Part shown: positions 12,371-24,600 of the stretch, one piece after another | Numbering within the stretch: position 1 is the stretch's first letter | Layout: each line of letters starts with the position of its first letter | Source of the DNA: Dactylorhiza incarnata | Lineage: Eukaryota > Streptophyta > Magnoliopsida > Asparagales > Orchidaceae | Reading direction: 5' to 3' | NCBI GenBank assembly: GCA_033032865.1 | Contig: JAWHQI010000258.1 | Span: 2,232,001 to 2,296,000 of the forward strand | Length of the DNA stretch: 64,000 bases | Notes under the pieces: generated by a model | What the model saw: the letters and a program-made list of their open reading frames with translations, nothing else | Told to the model about the DNA's origin: nothing | Database searches by the model: none | Translations under genes and position numbers: made by a program

Positions 12371-14070
12371 TGTTGAATTCCTTTATTCTTAACAGCCTTG
12401 TTTGAGATATTTTTATCTATTTCTACTGGCTCGTTGTTCTTGACATAAATGAATTTTATTGGTGTAGATAAGATGTTTTTCTTAATAAAATGTGGCTCAC
12501 TTGATGATGCACCCAAGCCCAGTTTGCCACTTAGTCTGGCATTCATTGTGCTTGTGATGTCCATCAGTTTAATACTTCTCCCATTGAGGGATTCTTCAAA
12601 CTTCTTAGCTTCAGATAACTTGTTCTCAATGAGAACAATGTGTTCTCTGGAGGCAGCCAAATCTTTCTTAAGATTGACATTTTCTTCACTCAGTTGGTTC
12701 ATTTCAGCCAACTTGCCTCTGAGAGAGATTATCTCTTTCTCAGATTTGATTAAATCTAAACAAAGAGTTTTGAATTCATCTTTGAATTCATTTAAATTAA
12801 AATCAAAGTTAGATATTACCTGATCACTATCAGTTTCAGATTCTGATTCTTCAGAGTTGTTTCATGAGGCATTGATAGCCATCATGCAGAAGTTTCTTTC
12901 TTCTTCTTCATCACTGGAGCTGGATGATGATGCATATTCTGCCTCATTGCTTGAGTCATATATAGCCATCAAGCATTGGTCCTTCTCATTTGCATTTAAT
13001 TCATCTTCAGAAGAGCTGGATGAAGATTCTGATTCTGTTTCACTCCATGTTTCAGCTACAAAGACTCTTCCCTTATGCTTGTGTTTATGGAAGGAAGGCT
13101 TGTTGGAATGCTTTTTCTCTTCTTTCTCTTTTCTCTTTTCCTTCTTTTGGTTCTCTGGACACTCAGGTAGAATGTGTCCAGGTTTCCTGCAACCAAAATA
13201 GATAATTTCTTTAGAATTTGATTTATCATACCTTGGTTTTTCTCTTGATCTGGAATCCTTCTTTCTGAAGTCCTTCTTAGCCATTTTATAAAATCTCTTT
13301 GCTAGTAGGCTCATAAACTCCATTTCTCCTGGAGCTTTGTCTTCCTCTTCAGTAGCTTGGAAAGCAATACTTCTCTCCTTCTTGATGGATGGAGAGGAGG
13401 TAGACTGTTCAGCTTCTCTAGATTTGATAAGTTGCTCATAGGATTTTAGCTTGCCTAACAAGGTCTCAGTAGAGATCTCATTAAGGCTTCTGGCTTCCTT
13501 GATTGGCCAGATCCTAGAGTCCCATGTGCTGGGGAAGCACATTAGGATCTTATCATTAACTTCAGTGATGGAGATCACTTTGTCTAGAGTCTTCAGCTCA
13601 TTGATTATGAGACTGAGTCTATTGTACATATCTGCAACTGTTTCATTTTCTCCCTTCTTGAAATTCTCATATTGAGAGATAAGGTGAAATCTTCTGTCTT
13701 TTCTTTCATCTGCAGATCCTTCAACCATGTTGTTGAGGGAGGTCCAGATTTCCCTGGCTGAGGTGCATTCCACAACCTTTTGAAATATGTCATCTGGCAT
13801 TGTCTATGCCAATATATTCATTGTTTTGGCATCAACACTTCTCTGCTTCTTTTGAGCTTCTGTCCACTCAGGAGGTGGAACAGCATTATTATTTGTTGTT
13901 GCTTTAGCACTTGTTGTTGCTGTAAGAGTAGGAGGTCCTGTCAAAATCACATTAAAAATATCCTCATCAATAGAATTCATATATAACCTGATCCTTGCCT
14001 TCCATAATGCAAACTTATTTAGATTGCACATAGGAGGTCTTGTGCTTGAGTATTCTTTGTTCTGTGCCAT
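12346..14070 (-). pseudogene. Copia gag, Sirevirus type, two nonsense codons
   Basis: The start ATG at 14070 opens a Gag with the usual plant N-terminus (KFALWKARIRLYM). One frame then continues through an in-frame TAG near 13804-13806 and a TGA near 12862-12864, ending at 12346. The central part has the UBN2/Retrotran_gag_2 pattern (REIWTSLNNM, then DRRFHLISQYENFK). A zinc knuckle reads YFGCRKPGHILPEC, with Tyr where the first Cys is expected. A lysine-rich stretch and an acidic Ser/Glu tail follow, then a coiled coil (12820-12560) of the kind seen in SIRE Gags. The two stops and the missing Cys show that this copy is dead. Confidence 0.85.
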
Positions 14071-14157
14071 GGATTTTTAGCAAAAAAAACTCTAGAAGAA
14101 ATTTAAGATCTAATTGATCTTATGATTCAGGTGTTAGTCTGTAAAGAATCAACCTAC

Positions 14158-14168
14158 CTCTGATACCA
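14158..14168 (-). other. primer-binding site, initiator Met-tRNA
   Basis: The minus strand reads TGGTATCAGAG two bases from the 5' LTR end. This is the standard plant complement of the 3' end of initiator tRNA-Met. Confidence 0.9.
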
Positions 14169-14170
14169 AT

Positions 14171-15820
14171 TGAAAGTCCTCTGATATCAGTTGAAAGTAA
14201 TCTCTGATATCAAAGGAAATGGAGGTTAGATCTTAAAGTTACTCTAAAGGGGGGTGAATAGAGTATTAAAAAGTTTTTCACTTATTTTTATAGCGAAATT
14301 AAAATAGTGATATATATATATATATGTACTGAGTGAGTTATAAAATAAAATAAAGAACACAGCACAACACAGTACAGAAAAATAAACAAGAATCACAGAG
14401 GACACATGGATCTATAGTAGTTCCCCAATAAACCTGGGTACATATACTCTTCTACCACCCTTGGTAGGAATCCACTAGGTTTTTGATCAGGTGTCCTATC
14501 ACCAATTGGGTTTTGATCAGGTGCCCAATACACCAACTGAGCTTTTGATCAAGTGCTCTAACCAAACTACAGGTTTTTGTTCAGGTGCCCTGCCACCAAG
14601 GGGTTAACTTTTGAAGGGAGTTAGAACCCTATACAAGATGGGATAAAGAGGGTTATGAAGTTCTTCTCTGTCAATAATCTGAGAGAAGACTAGTGGATTT
14701 GATGTTGTAAAGCTCCCCCTGTCTGATAGAAAATAGTTGACAGTTGAGGATGGAGCTTTCTCTTGAATGTAGATCTTCCTGATAGCTAATGAATCTGAGA
14801 GACAAAGGTTTCTCAGATTGTTTGTTGCTCTTGAAGATTTAGAAACTTGCAGCAGAAATCTGAGATAAGATCTGTGTTGTTGTTCTCAGAGATTGAGAGG
14901 TGCTGCTTGAGGAAGATGAAGATCAGAAAACTTTTTGACTTTCTGTATATTTCTTTTTCTTCTTCTTCCTCTCGACTGTATTCTTCTTCTCTATTTCCTG
15001 TCTTGCTGTACTGTTGTAATACTATTCTTCCTTTTTTTTCTCTTTGATAATATATCTCTGATTTGAATTTCAAATCCTCTGAATAAGGAATAGAATAATC
15101 AGGAGGATTATTTCTTGAAACTGCAAGCCAATATTTAATTCTTTTTCCTTTTCAATAAATGATATCCTTTTCCAATAAGTCAAACGGCTACTTTCTCGAG
15201 ATAAGAGAATGGAAAGGAATAAAATAAAAGGAAGGATATAATACTTGACTTATCTGGAATATAGATCCGTTGCTGAAATAGGTTGATCTGAGATCAGAGA
15301 ATAGAATAAAACTGATCCTGTCTGAAATAATGAACTGAGGAGAAATTTCGTCGATCTGAAAATTGAATTAGTCGAACTGAATGTTGAGTTCGTCGATCTG
15401 AAAGATAATCTGCTTAATCTGCCTGGAAGAACTGGGTTCGTCGATCTGGGAATTAATTTCGTCGATCTGAACATCTTGATACTTATTCTTTGAGCGCAGA
15501 GCTGAGTTCGTCGAACGCTGAGACTTGGGAGGTTCGTCGAACGCTGAGACTTGGCAAGTTCGTCGACCGCTGAGACTGGGCAAATTCGTCGACCGCTGAG
15601 ACTGGGCAAATTCATCGACCTCTGAGACTGGGCAAATTCGTCGAACTGGAGCAAGACGTTCGTCAAACGCAGGATGGAGTTCGTCGAACGCAAAAACTTA
15701 TCTTTTCCTTGAGTTCTAACATCCTAAAACCTCGACCCTTAGACTATACATTGGGGTTAACTTAGTCCTAGTCAACAGATAGTAATCATAGCCCAAATCA
15801 GTAATAGGGTTGTTCCAACA
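14171..15820 (-). repeat. 5' LTR of the Sirevirus-like Copia element
   Basis: It matches 444-2511 apart from point differences, small indels and the MITE. The site at about 14590-14600 is the empty target of that MITE. The TTCGTCGA array lies at about 15505-15680. Confidence 0.9.
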
Positions 15821-15825
15821 GTCAT

Positions 15826-16236
15826 TAATCTACACTTGAGCATCTCAATATAAATAAAATGAAATAAAGAACCCACGCTTTCTTCACCAAACGGAAAAGG
15901 AGGGAGATGACAAGAAATAAATGGGGTAGAGAAAGGAAGAAGGTAATACCACAATGCCAAATATCTCAAAAAAAATATTAACTTAATCATAAAGATAAAA
16001 AGAACTTAATTAAAAATAATTATACTTTATAAAAATAGAAAAATTATTCAAATGACACTTACATAAAGGACATATCCCATGTGAAATGTTGGGTTATTAA
16101 ATTTTGTTTGTCTGTGATTTTTTCTTATTTTTGTAATATAATAACATTAATAAATCTAATTGAAAAAAATAACAAAATGTCTTATACACTACTCATAACT
16201 CATAAGTCATATCCATTGAAAAATAATAATTAACAA
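15826..16236. other. AT-rich interval, nothing recognised
   Basis: This is AT-rich sequence with short frames only. It is the right side of the locus into which the Copia element inserted. Confidence 0.4.
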
Positions 16237-17073
16237 ATGAAATATTTAAAAATCTGCCCCAGTGGACGTCTCGGCGATCATTGTGTGAGTCAAAATCTGT
16301 GGGTGGCATGGGATTTTGTTGTCTTGAGGCTTTCAATTCTGCCATTTTGGCTAAACAGGTGTGTCTACTCATTACTAGGCCGGATTATTTGGTGGTTCAG
16401 TTATATCGTGCTCCTTACTACCCACATGGGGATCTTTTTACGGCCACTTTGGGGCCCGTGCATCTTATTGTTGGTCAGTTTGTTCTGGAACAAGTATTGA
16501 CACTGCGACCGCTAGGTGGGGGTCCACGATTGGTTTGTGAGCTGTTTCGGCCTGGTTATAGAGAATGGCATACGGTGGCAGTCCAGGACATGTTCGATGT
16601 CGTTGATGCGACGACCATCCTTTCGATTCCTCTGGGGGCGGGGTGGTGGAACCAAATAATTGGGTTTGGCACTATTCTTTGTTAGAAGTGCTTATCGGTT
16701 GGCCCTTCGCACGTTATTGATGGGGGGGGAGGATGGATGCTTCATCGAATCATATGGATAACTCTATGATGGTTGAGGCACCTGCGGCCCGGTTGGCGAT
16801 TGAGCTGGGAGTGGAACATGACTGGACGTCTGTGGTGGTGGTGGTGGATTGTGCCACATTAATTCATCATTAGGCGGAATTGTTCATGCCTTTCTCGTTG
16901 GACCGCTCCATCATTTTTGATGCTCCCGCTTTGGCTAGGATGGTTCCTCACATTGATTTTGTTTTTGCTCGACGTTCTTGTAATCATGTAACACGTGATT
17001 GCATCGACGTCTTTTCTTGGGCACCGATTATTACCCCAACTTGTACCGGATCTAATCCATTTAGATTATCCTA
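16237..17073 (+). pseudogene. degenerate plant LINE (L1-type) ORF2 3' end
   Basis: Translation at 16281-16500 gives GGMGFCCLEAFNSAILAKQV and then YRAPYYPHGDLFTATLG, the signature of the region after the reverse transcriptase in plant L1-like ORF2. Further on, 16745-17073 shows pieces of the C-terminal RNase H-like domain (LAIELGVEHDW, then FVFARRSCNHVTRD). Pieces lie in different frames with stops between, so this is an old, 5'-truncated copy. There is no clear poly-A end. Confidence 0.7.
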
Positions 17074-17079
17074 ATGAAT

Positions 17080-17700
17080 GAATTATCCTAATGTTTCTCA
17101 AAAGACAAGTAATTCTCTGATTTGTTTAAAATTTTAATTTATTTTTAATAAAAAAAATACAAATTTCCACATAATTGCCACATCAGCATCAAATCATTAA
17201 AAATTAGTAAAGGATGATTATGATATTTTTATATAAAATTAACGGAGCAAAAACGTCGCACTAAACTGAGCTTTACTTAAAAAAAAAAAGAAGAGAGAGT
17301 CCAAAATGGATATGATAATTGACTGAGAAGGCATCACACGCAAGCGGGATTCGGAAACGACGGAAACGAGGACATGGGCGCGAGCGGGGCCCACGAAGCC
17401 CATATTTGATATCGACGGCATCGGATTCGCTGCTTCCTTGAACGTGTTACGCACGCTTTGATTGCGACGCGTTCGGACTTTTTCAAAAACAAACACCTTT
17501 CCTTCGTGCCAATTTTAATTCCCCGTACGAATCCGGACATTCTATATACGTCATTCCAATTAGTAAACCTACTAAAGTATGTTATCATTAGGCCTACAAA
17601 GATTAATTTTAAAATATAATTACTTATTTTAAAAATATTTTTTGTTAAAATATAAATATTTTTAAAAAATAATTATAAAATATTGATGTATATTTTTTTC
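17080..17700. other. AT-rich interval, nothing recognised
   Basis: There are only short frames and no splice-supported gene. A short moderately GC-rich patch (17330-17480) has no identifiable product. Confidence 0.35.
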
Positions 17701-17729
17701 GATCATTTTGAGTACTCATATGTATATGT

Positions 17730-18440
17730 TACGGGCGAAGCCCGTTGTCGCCGGTCGGGTATTGTCGAATGCGAGCGCAGCCCGCTCGAATGCGGCACAG
17801 TCAACTCGAATGCGGGCGCAGCCCGCTAAGAGTCAGCGAGCACGAGCGAAACCCGTGCAGAGCTGCTCGTGTGTGTGGGTGGGGGGGGGGGGGGGGCTGC
17901 ATATATCGCCAGCCCGGCCTGCTTACAGGTCAGCCAACTCTACATTGTCCACCTCATCTCAAATTTCAAATAAGCTTTCATATCCTGTTACTTAAACAAG
18001 AAAAATATTTATATTCTTACGATGTGGGACAAAAGGTCAAGCATATCAATTTTGCGCTTGTAGTTATTCGCAGACCAATATTTTTGTCCTCTTTTTTCTT
18101 GATTTTTGATCCGTAAATGTATCTTATTTGAAAAAGTAATCAACTTCCATGTTGATCAATTTTTTATTTCAAGCCATTTAGGCCTCCGATTTGGGCCCCG
18201 AAAAAAGTCGACGCCGGGTACTGTCGCGCTTGGCCGTAGGGGCAAAGCCCCGTGTTGGGGGCGGGCGAAGCCCGCCGGGGGGCGCGTACTGTCGCGCGTG
18301 GCAGTAGGGGCGAAACCCAGTGTCACGCAAGGCACGCCCTCGCCGGCCAGATCCTGTCGCGCGAGACACGGGGGCCCCCGTGCACTGTCACTCGTGTGTG
18401 TATATATATTTGGCGGTGCACGTGCGGGAGGTAGGGGAGT
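17730..18440. repeat. two related GC-rich segments (gcgaagcccg type)
   Basis: 17732-17900 and about 18205-18410 share the phrases ggcgaagcccg, tactgtcgcgcg-like stretches and a closing ctcgtgtgtgtg, so they look like diverged copies of one GC-rich unit. The first ends in a run of 16 G (about 17881-17896) and the second in a tg/ta run. Frames across it (18106-18456 and others) are compositional. I see no protein family. Confidence 0.4.
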
Positions 18441-18467
18441 CCTGTTCTTTCTGTAACTTGGGCTTCG

Positions 18468-18676
18468 TTTGACGCGGCTTATTTGCTCCGGTGAGTTGGA
18501 TTAAAAACGCTATTATCATAGATTGTATGCTTGGCAAGACAAAGGTTATGACCACTACCAAGAAACACTAATTTTGAGCATAAAATGCATGAATTGTTTT
18601 AGGTGAGGTCGGGCGTTCACAAACGACCATTAATGACCACCGCGTTCATGACCGCCACCACCGCACCAAATGAAGC
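18468..18676. mobile_element. small inverted-repeat element (Tourist-like MITE candidate)
   Basis: The left end ggcttcgtttgacgcgg and the reverse complement of the right end (ggcttcatttggtgcgg) form an imperfect terminal inverted repeat. Both sides are followed or preceded by ttg, a possible 3 bp TSD. Length is about 209 bp. The following stretch 18769-18935 repeats its interior in diverged form (ctaattttgagcataaaa versus ctaattttgaacataaaa, then gtgaggtcgg), so two related copies sit in tandem. Confidence 0.5.
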
Positions 18677-19022
18677 CTTGGTCGTAAATAAATAAATAAA
18701 TATACTTTATTTACCTTATTGTTTTTAGTCTCTGTATGGGGTAGTGTTTTTGCTTCAATGAGAATGAACAAAAACGCCACCATCATAAAATGAATGTTTG
18801 GAATGACAACAGTTTGATTGCCACCGAGAAAAGAAAACTAATTTTGAACATAAAAGTGAATGAAGTTACTTATGTGAGGTCGGCTGATCACGAATGATGA
18901 CTCGTAACTTGTTCACGACCATAGAACATGACAGTAAACAAATATAAAATTGATGAATTTCTATTAAATATAATATAATTACAATATTTTGTTATGGTCT
19001 GAACTAAAAAACATTAAATTAA

Positions 19023-20165
19023 GGCTTCATTTGGGAGAGCGACTGCGGTTGCAAAAGAAGTTGTTGGAAATGCAGGTTTGTAAATGGAGTTGTTGGAAAC
19101 TTGTTGCTGAAAATGGAGATCTGTTTGGTTAGTCTGTGTTTGGAGAGCTGTTCAGAAACGGAGAACCGTTTGACAAAATAACGGTGTGATATTCTTGTTA
19201 TTAATTTTTGTTCATGCTACCAATACAAAATTTATCAGCTCGAAAAACACACACATACATAAAATAGAAAAACATATATACATCAACGTTGCATAAACTC
19301 GAAATACTGTTATCATCAGCGTAGAAAAACACATATAGATCAACGTGTGAAAAAACTCCAAATACGTTCAAGCTCTGTGTAGTTGTTCGACAATGGAGTC
19401 GCGCAGCGCCGACATCTCATCAACACCTACTCGAATCCCTCTGACATGATCTCCACTTGAGCTTGTTCTTCTTTGAAGGCCCGCAGGGTAAATGAAATGT
19501 TCGTCTTCATCACAAGCTCGAAAATGAGCGTCTGAGCGGGATGAGTGTCTACGAATATAATTATGCAAAGTCATCGTTGCAATTACAATGTCCTGTTGCT
19601 TTGCTAAAGTATATGGCGGCATATCCCTAAGTATCTTTCACTTCTTTTTTCATACTTCAAATGACCGTTCTATAATACTACGCAAGGAAGAGTAAGCTTG
19701 GTTGAATACTTCACGTCGTCCTTGTATAGGCTTACTACCCCTTCTGAAATCTGGTAAATGATATCGTGTACCTGAATATAGTTTTAAAAAACCACGTTGC
19801 AGTGGATATCCGGCATCAACCAAATAATATTTACCTACAAAATTATTTAATAAGTCTAATGATAGTTACTAATACCTCAAAGCACACCTATAATACAGAA
19901 ATGCAAACAAAAAAAACAAGGTGAGAGCAAAAAAGTTACGATTAAAGTAACAATTGATACAATGTGCGACAGTATCCTAAAAAGTTCAAACAAAAGCTAT
20001 TATATATATGAAAATATGAAGATATTTAGCGAACCAATTTTTGAAGCTCAGTTGTTGTCATGCCTTAGGAAGTTAAGAACCCAGAGAGCAAAAGCTTCAT
20101 CTTCACAACTGTTGGCATCCTTGCATAATACTGGTGAAGGATAACATCCATACACAATTGTGAGC
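19023..20165 (-). pseudogene. PIF/Harbinger transposase remnant (HARBI1-like nuclease)
   Basis: Minus-strand translation from about 19845 down to 19368 gives YYLVDAGYPLQRGFL, RYHLPDFR, the REVFNQAYSSLRSIIERSF block, then VIATMTLHNYIRRHS and a C-terminal MSALRDSIVEQL. This is the DDE_Tnp_4/HARBI1-like pattern. Two TGA codons at about 19650-19665 stand where tryptophans are expected. An earlier, more decayed part may lie at 20050-20160. The left end at 19023 reads ggcttcatttggg after taa, which fits a Harbinger end and 3 bp target. The right end was not found. Such a nuclease would cut and paste its own element, and this copy cannot. Confidence 0.72.
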
Positions 20166-20532
20166 ATCAATTGTTGCAAGAATGCGACTCATCCATGTGA
20201 TCATATTCATAGTTATGTATATTGATGCAAAGTGAGGTGAAATTAACAATTTTTTGGTGAACTTTCGCAATCAACTTCAAGAATGTATTCTTTCTTATGC
20301 AGATTGATGAAATAAGAGGAATTCCAAACATACAAATCGAATCATGTAAAGTGAAAAAAAGCCACGAAACACAAACCTCATAAGTTATTGTTCCACCAGA
20401 TGTTGCCGCTCGACGGAGTGTCGCATTAGAAATAGTGCCATTTGCCGAAAGAGCCCAAATAACGTGTGGCCCATGATGAGAGGATGTCATTATTTTTAAA
20501 GATGCATCCTTGGTAAAAAAATACAATGAAGT

Positions 20533-20891
20533 TGTTATGTGTCTTATTATTATTATTTATTTTCATATATGCGTTTATTATGTCATAAGAGAGGCGTCCT
20601 TATATGACGCATGATTGGTGTCGTGTGTCCAAGTTTGTCGTTATTTTCTTTAGTGTTATTTCCTTTTTTATGTCAATTGTAAGTCCTATTTAAAGGACCC
20701 AATGGGTCTTATATCGGTATGCAAGAAATAAAGTCTATTTCTCAAACCCTAAGAGATCTTGGAAGCTCTTTCTCTCTCTCTCTCGAGCACGCCCCGCTTA
20801 GGCAGCCGCGGTCAAGGCTCTGTAGTATCTCCGCCTCCGTCATCTCCACGTCCGGCTACTCTTCCGGCGACCTCCGAGTTGGTCCGTAACA
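20533..20891 (+). repeat. 5' LTR of the gag-only element
   Basis: It is 359 bp, TG...CA. A TATA-like tatttaaagg lies near 20688 and a CT run near 20769. It matches 31833-32210, apart from small indels including an extra segment of about 16 bp in the right copy near 31930. Confidence 0.88.
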
Positions 20892-20894
20892 ACT

Positions 20895-20907
20895 TGGTAT
20901 CAGAGCC
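20895..20907 (+). other. primer-binding site, initiator Met-tRNA
   Basis: TGGTATCAGAGCC lies three bases after the LTR, complementary to the 3' end of initiator tRNA-Met. Confidence 0.9.
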
Positions 20908-21662
20908 ACTCTCCTCCTCGCCCGGCGACGCCCTCCACAGTCGCTGCCATTTTGATCCTTCCCCAACATCACCTTGACGCCAACAAACACGTTGCATCCT
21001 CATCGACTCCGACGCAAGTCCTCCAGCCCTGTCGGTGCAAGCCTTGCGACATCCACGTTCCAGCCAGCGGCCTCTCCGTCGCGTGTCGCACCCCGTCCCA
21101 GCGACGGCTCCTGCTTTCGTTTACACTGAGCCCTCCACACTCCGGATCGTCTCCGCCGACCAAATCCAGCGACGCAACACTCCCGTCGACGCAACAGAGA
21201 AGTAGCGTCCAGCGGCCTTGACGCAGCACCTCCAACGGCCTCGTCGTCGTTCCCTGACCCAGTCGGCCGCAACAGAAGAAGACGTGTGGGTAGGGCATAC
21301 CGCCACTGACTGCGCAATCCTCGTCAACTTCACCGCACGGCATTTCCGCTCGTCGCGACTCTCGCGAAAGGAAACAACGGATATTACGGCTTCTACAAGA
21401 GGTAACGCACGCCTAATCGAGCCCTGTGCCGCGCCAATGAGGAACGAATTTTAAAAATCTCATCCTGGCCGTCAATTGGGCGGGTCTTGGCTTTTAAGTC
21501 CTAAACTGCATAGATAACAAAGATCGGAGTATATTTTGTTGTCAACATTTTGTCAACATTGGGCGACGACGCGGTTCTCGCGGCAACTCCCAAACAGCCG
21601 TCTCCGAACAATCTAGTCGTTCCGTCACCCGCACCGTATCCCGTGTTAACTCCATCCACAAT
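20908..21662 (+). other. leader of the gag-only element
   Basis: About 750 bp of GC-rich leader lies between the primer site and the gag start, with short frames on both strands and no family match. It probably holds the packaging signal, which is inference from position only. Confidence 0.4.
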
Positions 21663-24600
21663 ATGGGAGACTCGCAAGGTTTTACGGCGGCTCTCCAGGA
21701 CGTGCTGCAGACTGTTATGACCGCCATGGAAGCACGCTTTCGGGACACCGAAACCCAGCATCGGGACGACATGGCCACTATCACTGCCAGACTTAATGAG
21801 CTGGCCGCCTCCCTTCCCGTTGTTAATACTCCACCCACGGATCACGCCAGCAGCAGTCAAGTTCTGCCACCGCCGCTCATTCACCATGAGCCACCACCGC
21901 AGACCTTTGTTCGCCCTGAAGCGGCTATTCTGCCACGTTATACCCATTTGAAATTCCCCACATACGATGGAAAAACTGATCCCTTGGGTTGGCTCACAAG
22001 GTGCGAACAATTCTTCGGCCATCAACAAACTCCTACAGTTGATCGGATCCCTCTGGCCTCCTTCCACCTTCTCGACTCTGCCTTACTTTGGGCCACTCGC
22101 CTCCTCAGTGATCAGCCGGGGCTAACGTGGGACGACTTCAAACGATTTTGCAGCATGAGTTTCAGCCCTCTCATCCGCAGCAACCCCCTTGGTGCCCTCA
22201 CAACACTACGCCAGACAGGATCCGTGGACGACTATCTGGACCAGTATCAACTTCTTCTGGCACACGTCACACTTTCCCCGGAGATGCAGGTGGGCATTGT
22301 AACACCTCCCCTGCAATGACCATATAATATGGGTCCGGCCGGGACCCCACAACATATAACCGCCACAGCTTTAGTATTAAAAGATGATAATCACTACCCA
22401 ACTCATAACTCAGACAACACAGCGGAAACAAAAACTAAACCACAGAGATTGTCCACTACAAAGGAGTCCAACTGGCCTTAAGGCCTTACAAAAACACAGT
22501 CCAAAACATCCAACAATTCATAAAGAAAGACATCCCAACCAAAGGGGAAAGGTGGTTTTTTTTTTTTTTTCTAAACTACCTCGGCATGCAAGCCGGATAT
22601 AACAAAGCACGAAGAAAGTAATGCAGGAAAACAGGTAATCACTTCATGAGGCTTTAGGCCCTTTTGGCCGGCGCGCTGGGTCCAGCTTGCGATTCGTGCC
22701 CTGCAACCAAATCACAAAGAGCGGAAAACGAGGGTCAGCTATGGCTGACCACAAGCGGTGTAACAACATCCCTCCTCCCGGCCGTCCTAGCGGACCCCGG
22801 GGAACTACTTCACCCTGCAAGTCAGCACTTCGTATGCAAATGTACATAAAGGAAAGCAACAAACATACTGGCATGAGTGTCACAAGCATCATCCACGTTT
22901 CTAGGTTGAGCAGGTAATAAAAGGGCCTAACAATGCAGAATGAGTGCAAGCCCGGGGTTTCACCCAAGGCGCCCTAATGCGTGTGAATCTAACACATCAT
23001 CATACATTACCAACACGAGGGTACTCATCATTTCCCCACAAGGGCATCAAACCCAAGGCCAAGCGCTCTCGCTGAGACTCACCTCGCCAGGCCTTCCATG
23101 CCAACGGGCTTGTCTGACAGCTCACACGCTCGGGCCGCCAACAACGCACCAAGACCGATTCCAAGAATTCTGGCTAATCAAAACGTCCCAAGGCCCTGGG
23201 CTTACTCTCGGGACAACGTCCACCGATTGCCTCGCCTGGAGACCGTCAACGGATGCAATCCGTAGCACAGACATTCTCGTCAGTCAACAAACGAAGGGAC
23301 TAATCTTGCCGGGACACTCTCCACACGTGAATCTCAGTCTCCACGGGATAGCCAGCCGACCACAAAGACCAATCGCGCCTTCGCACAACACAAGGCATCA
23401 CAAGCCCCATAATCCGCACATTCATTCCCCGCCCTAACCCAACATTCGTTACCATACGAAGCTACAAGGGCATCACAACGACGAGTTCGCCGTAATCGGA
23501 TTTCTAACAAAACCCCTAACATGCGCGTAAATCAACATCACCGGATCGGACCAACGGCCATAAATCCGGCTTCACCCACAATGCCTAATCCGCTAACGGA
23601 GCGGATCTCTAGTGCAAAACATGCCGGGGACGGACACAATCAACCCGGTGGTTTCTCTTGAACCAAGGCGACCCGGATCCCTCTCACTCGACGGATCCGG
23701 TGCCAAAAAATGCAGGAAAGAGGAGATGCCAAACACGCATCCTAAAGACCGGGAGGAGAAACGTCGTTACCTTTTGAGATCTCCTCCTAGCCATGAGAAG
23801 CTTGCAACCAAACGGTGGAGAAGAAGCGCCTTGACGCCCTCTACGCGTTGCCGGTCTCGGATCGGCGATCGGAGCTCCGAAGCTCCAACAATGGCGGATC
23901 TCCCCTCTTCTTCCTCCTTGCCCCCTTCTCCTTTCTCCAACCTAAGAGAGAGAAAGGACTTGGAAATATGAGGGAATAACCCCTCATCCAAGCCCTAAAG
24001 CCCCCCAGCGAATTATCTCAGCCGTCGGATCAAATCCCAAAGTATTTGATCGGTCGGATCATCATCCCCGCACGATTTCGCGGAACAGAATAAACAGGGC
24101 GCACGATCACAGTCGCACGGTCACTGGTCGTGCGCGAAGAAGACACTGGTCGTGCGCACTATCCGAGACAGAACTCCGAATTCTGGCGGATAGCGCACGA
24201 TCACTGCGCACGATCACTGGTCGTGCGCGAAGGAGACACTGGTCGTGCGCACTATCCGAGACAGAACTCCGAATTCTGGCGGATAGCGCACGATCACTGC
24301 GCACGATCACTGGTCGTGCGCGAAGAGGAGAAATGGTCGTGCGCGAAGAGCTGCTAAGAAATTCCTAGCCTTTCCCGAGCGCAGCACTACCACTCCGCCT
24401 ACCTCGCGGAACTACGATTTTTGGGGTGTTACAACTCCACCCCCCTTAAAAGAATTTCGTCCTCGAAATTTCAGAATTTAAACAGGAATTTCACAACGCA
24501 TACCTGGAGCGAAAAGTTCCGGGAAATCTTCCCGCATCGCTTGCTCTCGCTCCCAAGAGAATTCGTCTCGCCCGCAGTTGTCCCATCGCACCTTCACAAG

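Larger units (their letters stand above)
444..15820 (-). mobile_element. Sirevirus-like Copia LTR retrotransposon with nested insertions
   Basis: Two LTRs (444-2511 and 14171-15820) begin TG and end CA and align from end to end. The left copy is longer because it holds a 420 bp MITE. Flanks are gtcac (439-443) and gtcat (15821-15825), a 5 bp TSD with one mismatch. The element reads on the minus strand: 5' LTR on the right, initiator-Met primer site at 14158-14168, gag, protease, integrase, reverse transcriptase, RNase H, then a noncoding stretch with several polypurine tracts, and the 3' LTR on the left. Gag with a coiled coil and acidic serine-rich tail, together with multiple purine tracts, fits the SIRE/Maximus lineage. 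Coding is broken by stops and frameshifts, so the copy is defective. No env-like frame is visible. A solo LTR (2542-7667) is nested between RNase H and the 3' LTR. Confidence 0.9.

Noticed and set aside
20759..21454. overlapping frames in the leader of the gag-only element
   Set aside because: They are present on both strands, GC-rich and without family motifs. The gag start at 21663 is the supported coding start.
22664..23971. open frames of 60-165 aa in the Tekay LTR, repeated at 29666-30973
   Set aside because: They are identical in both LTRs because the LTRs are identical. No domain, codon or splice support.
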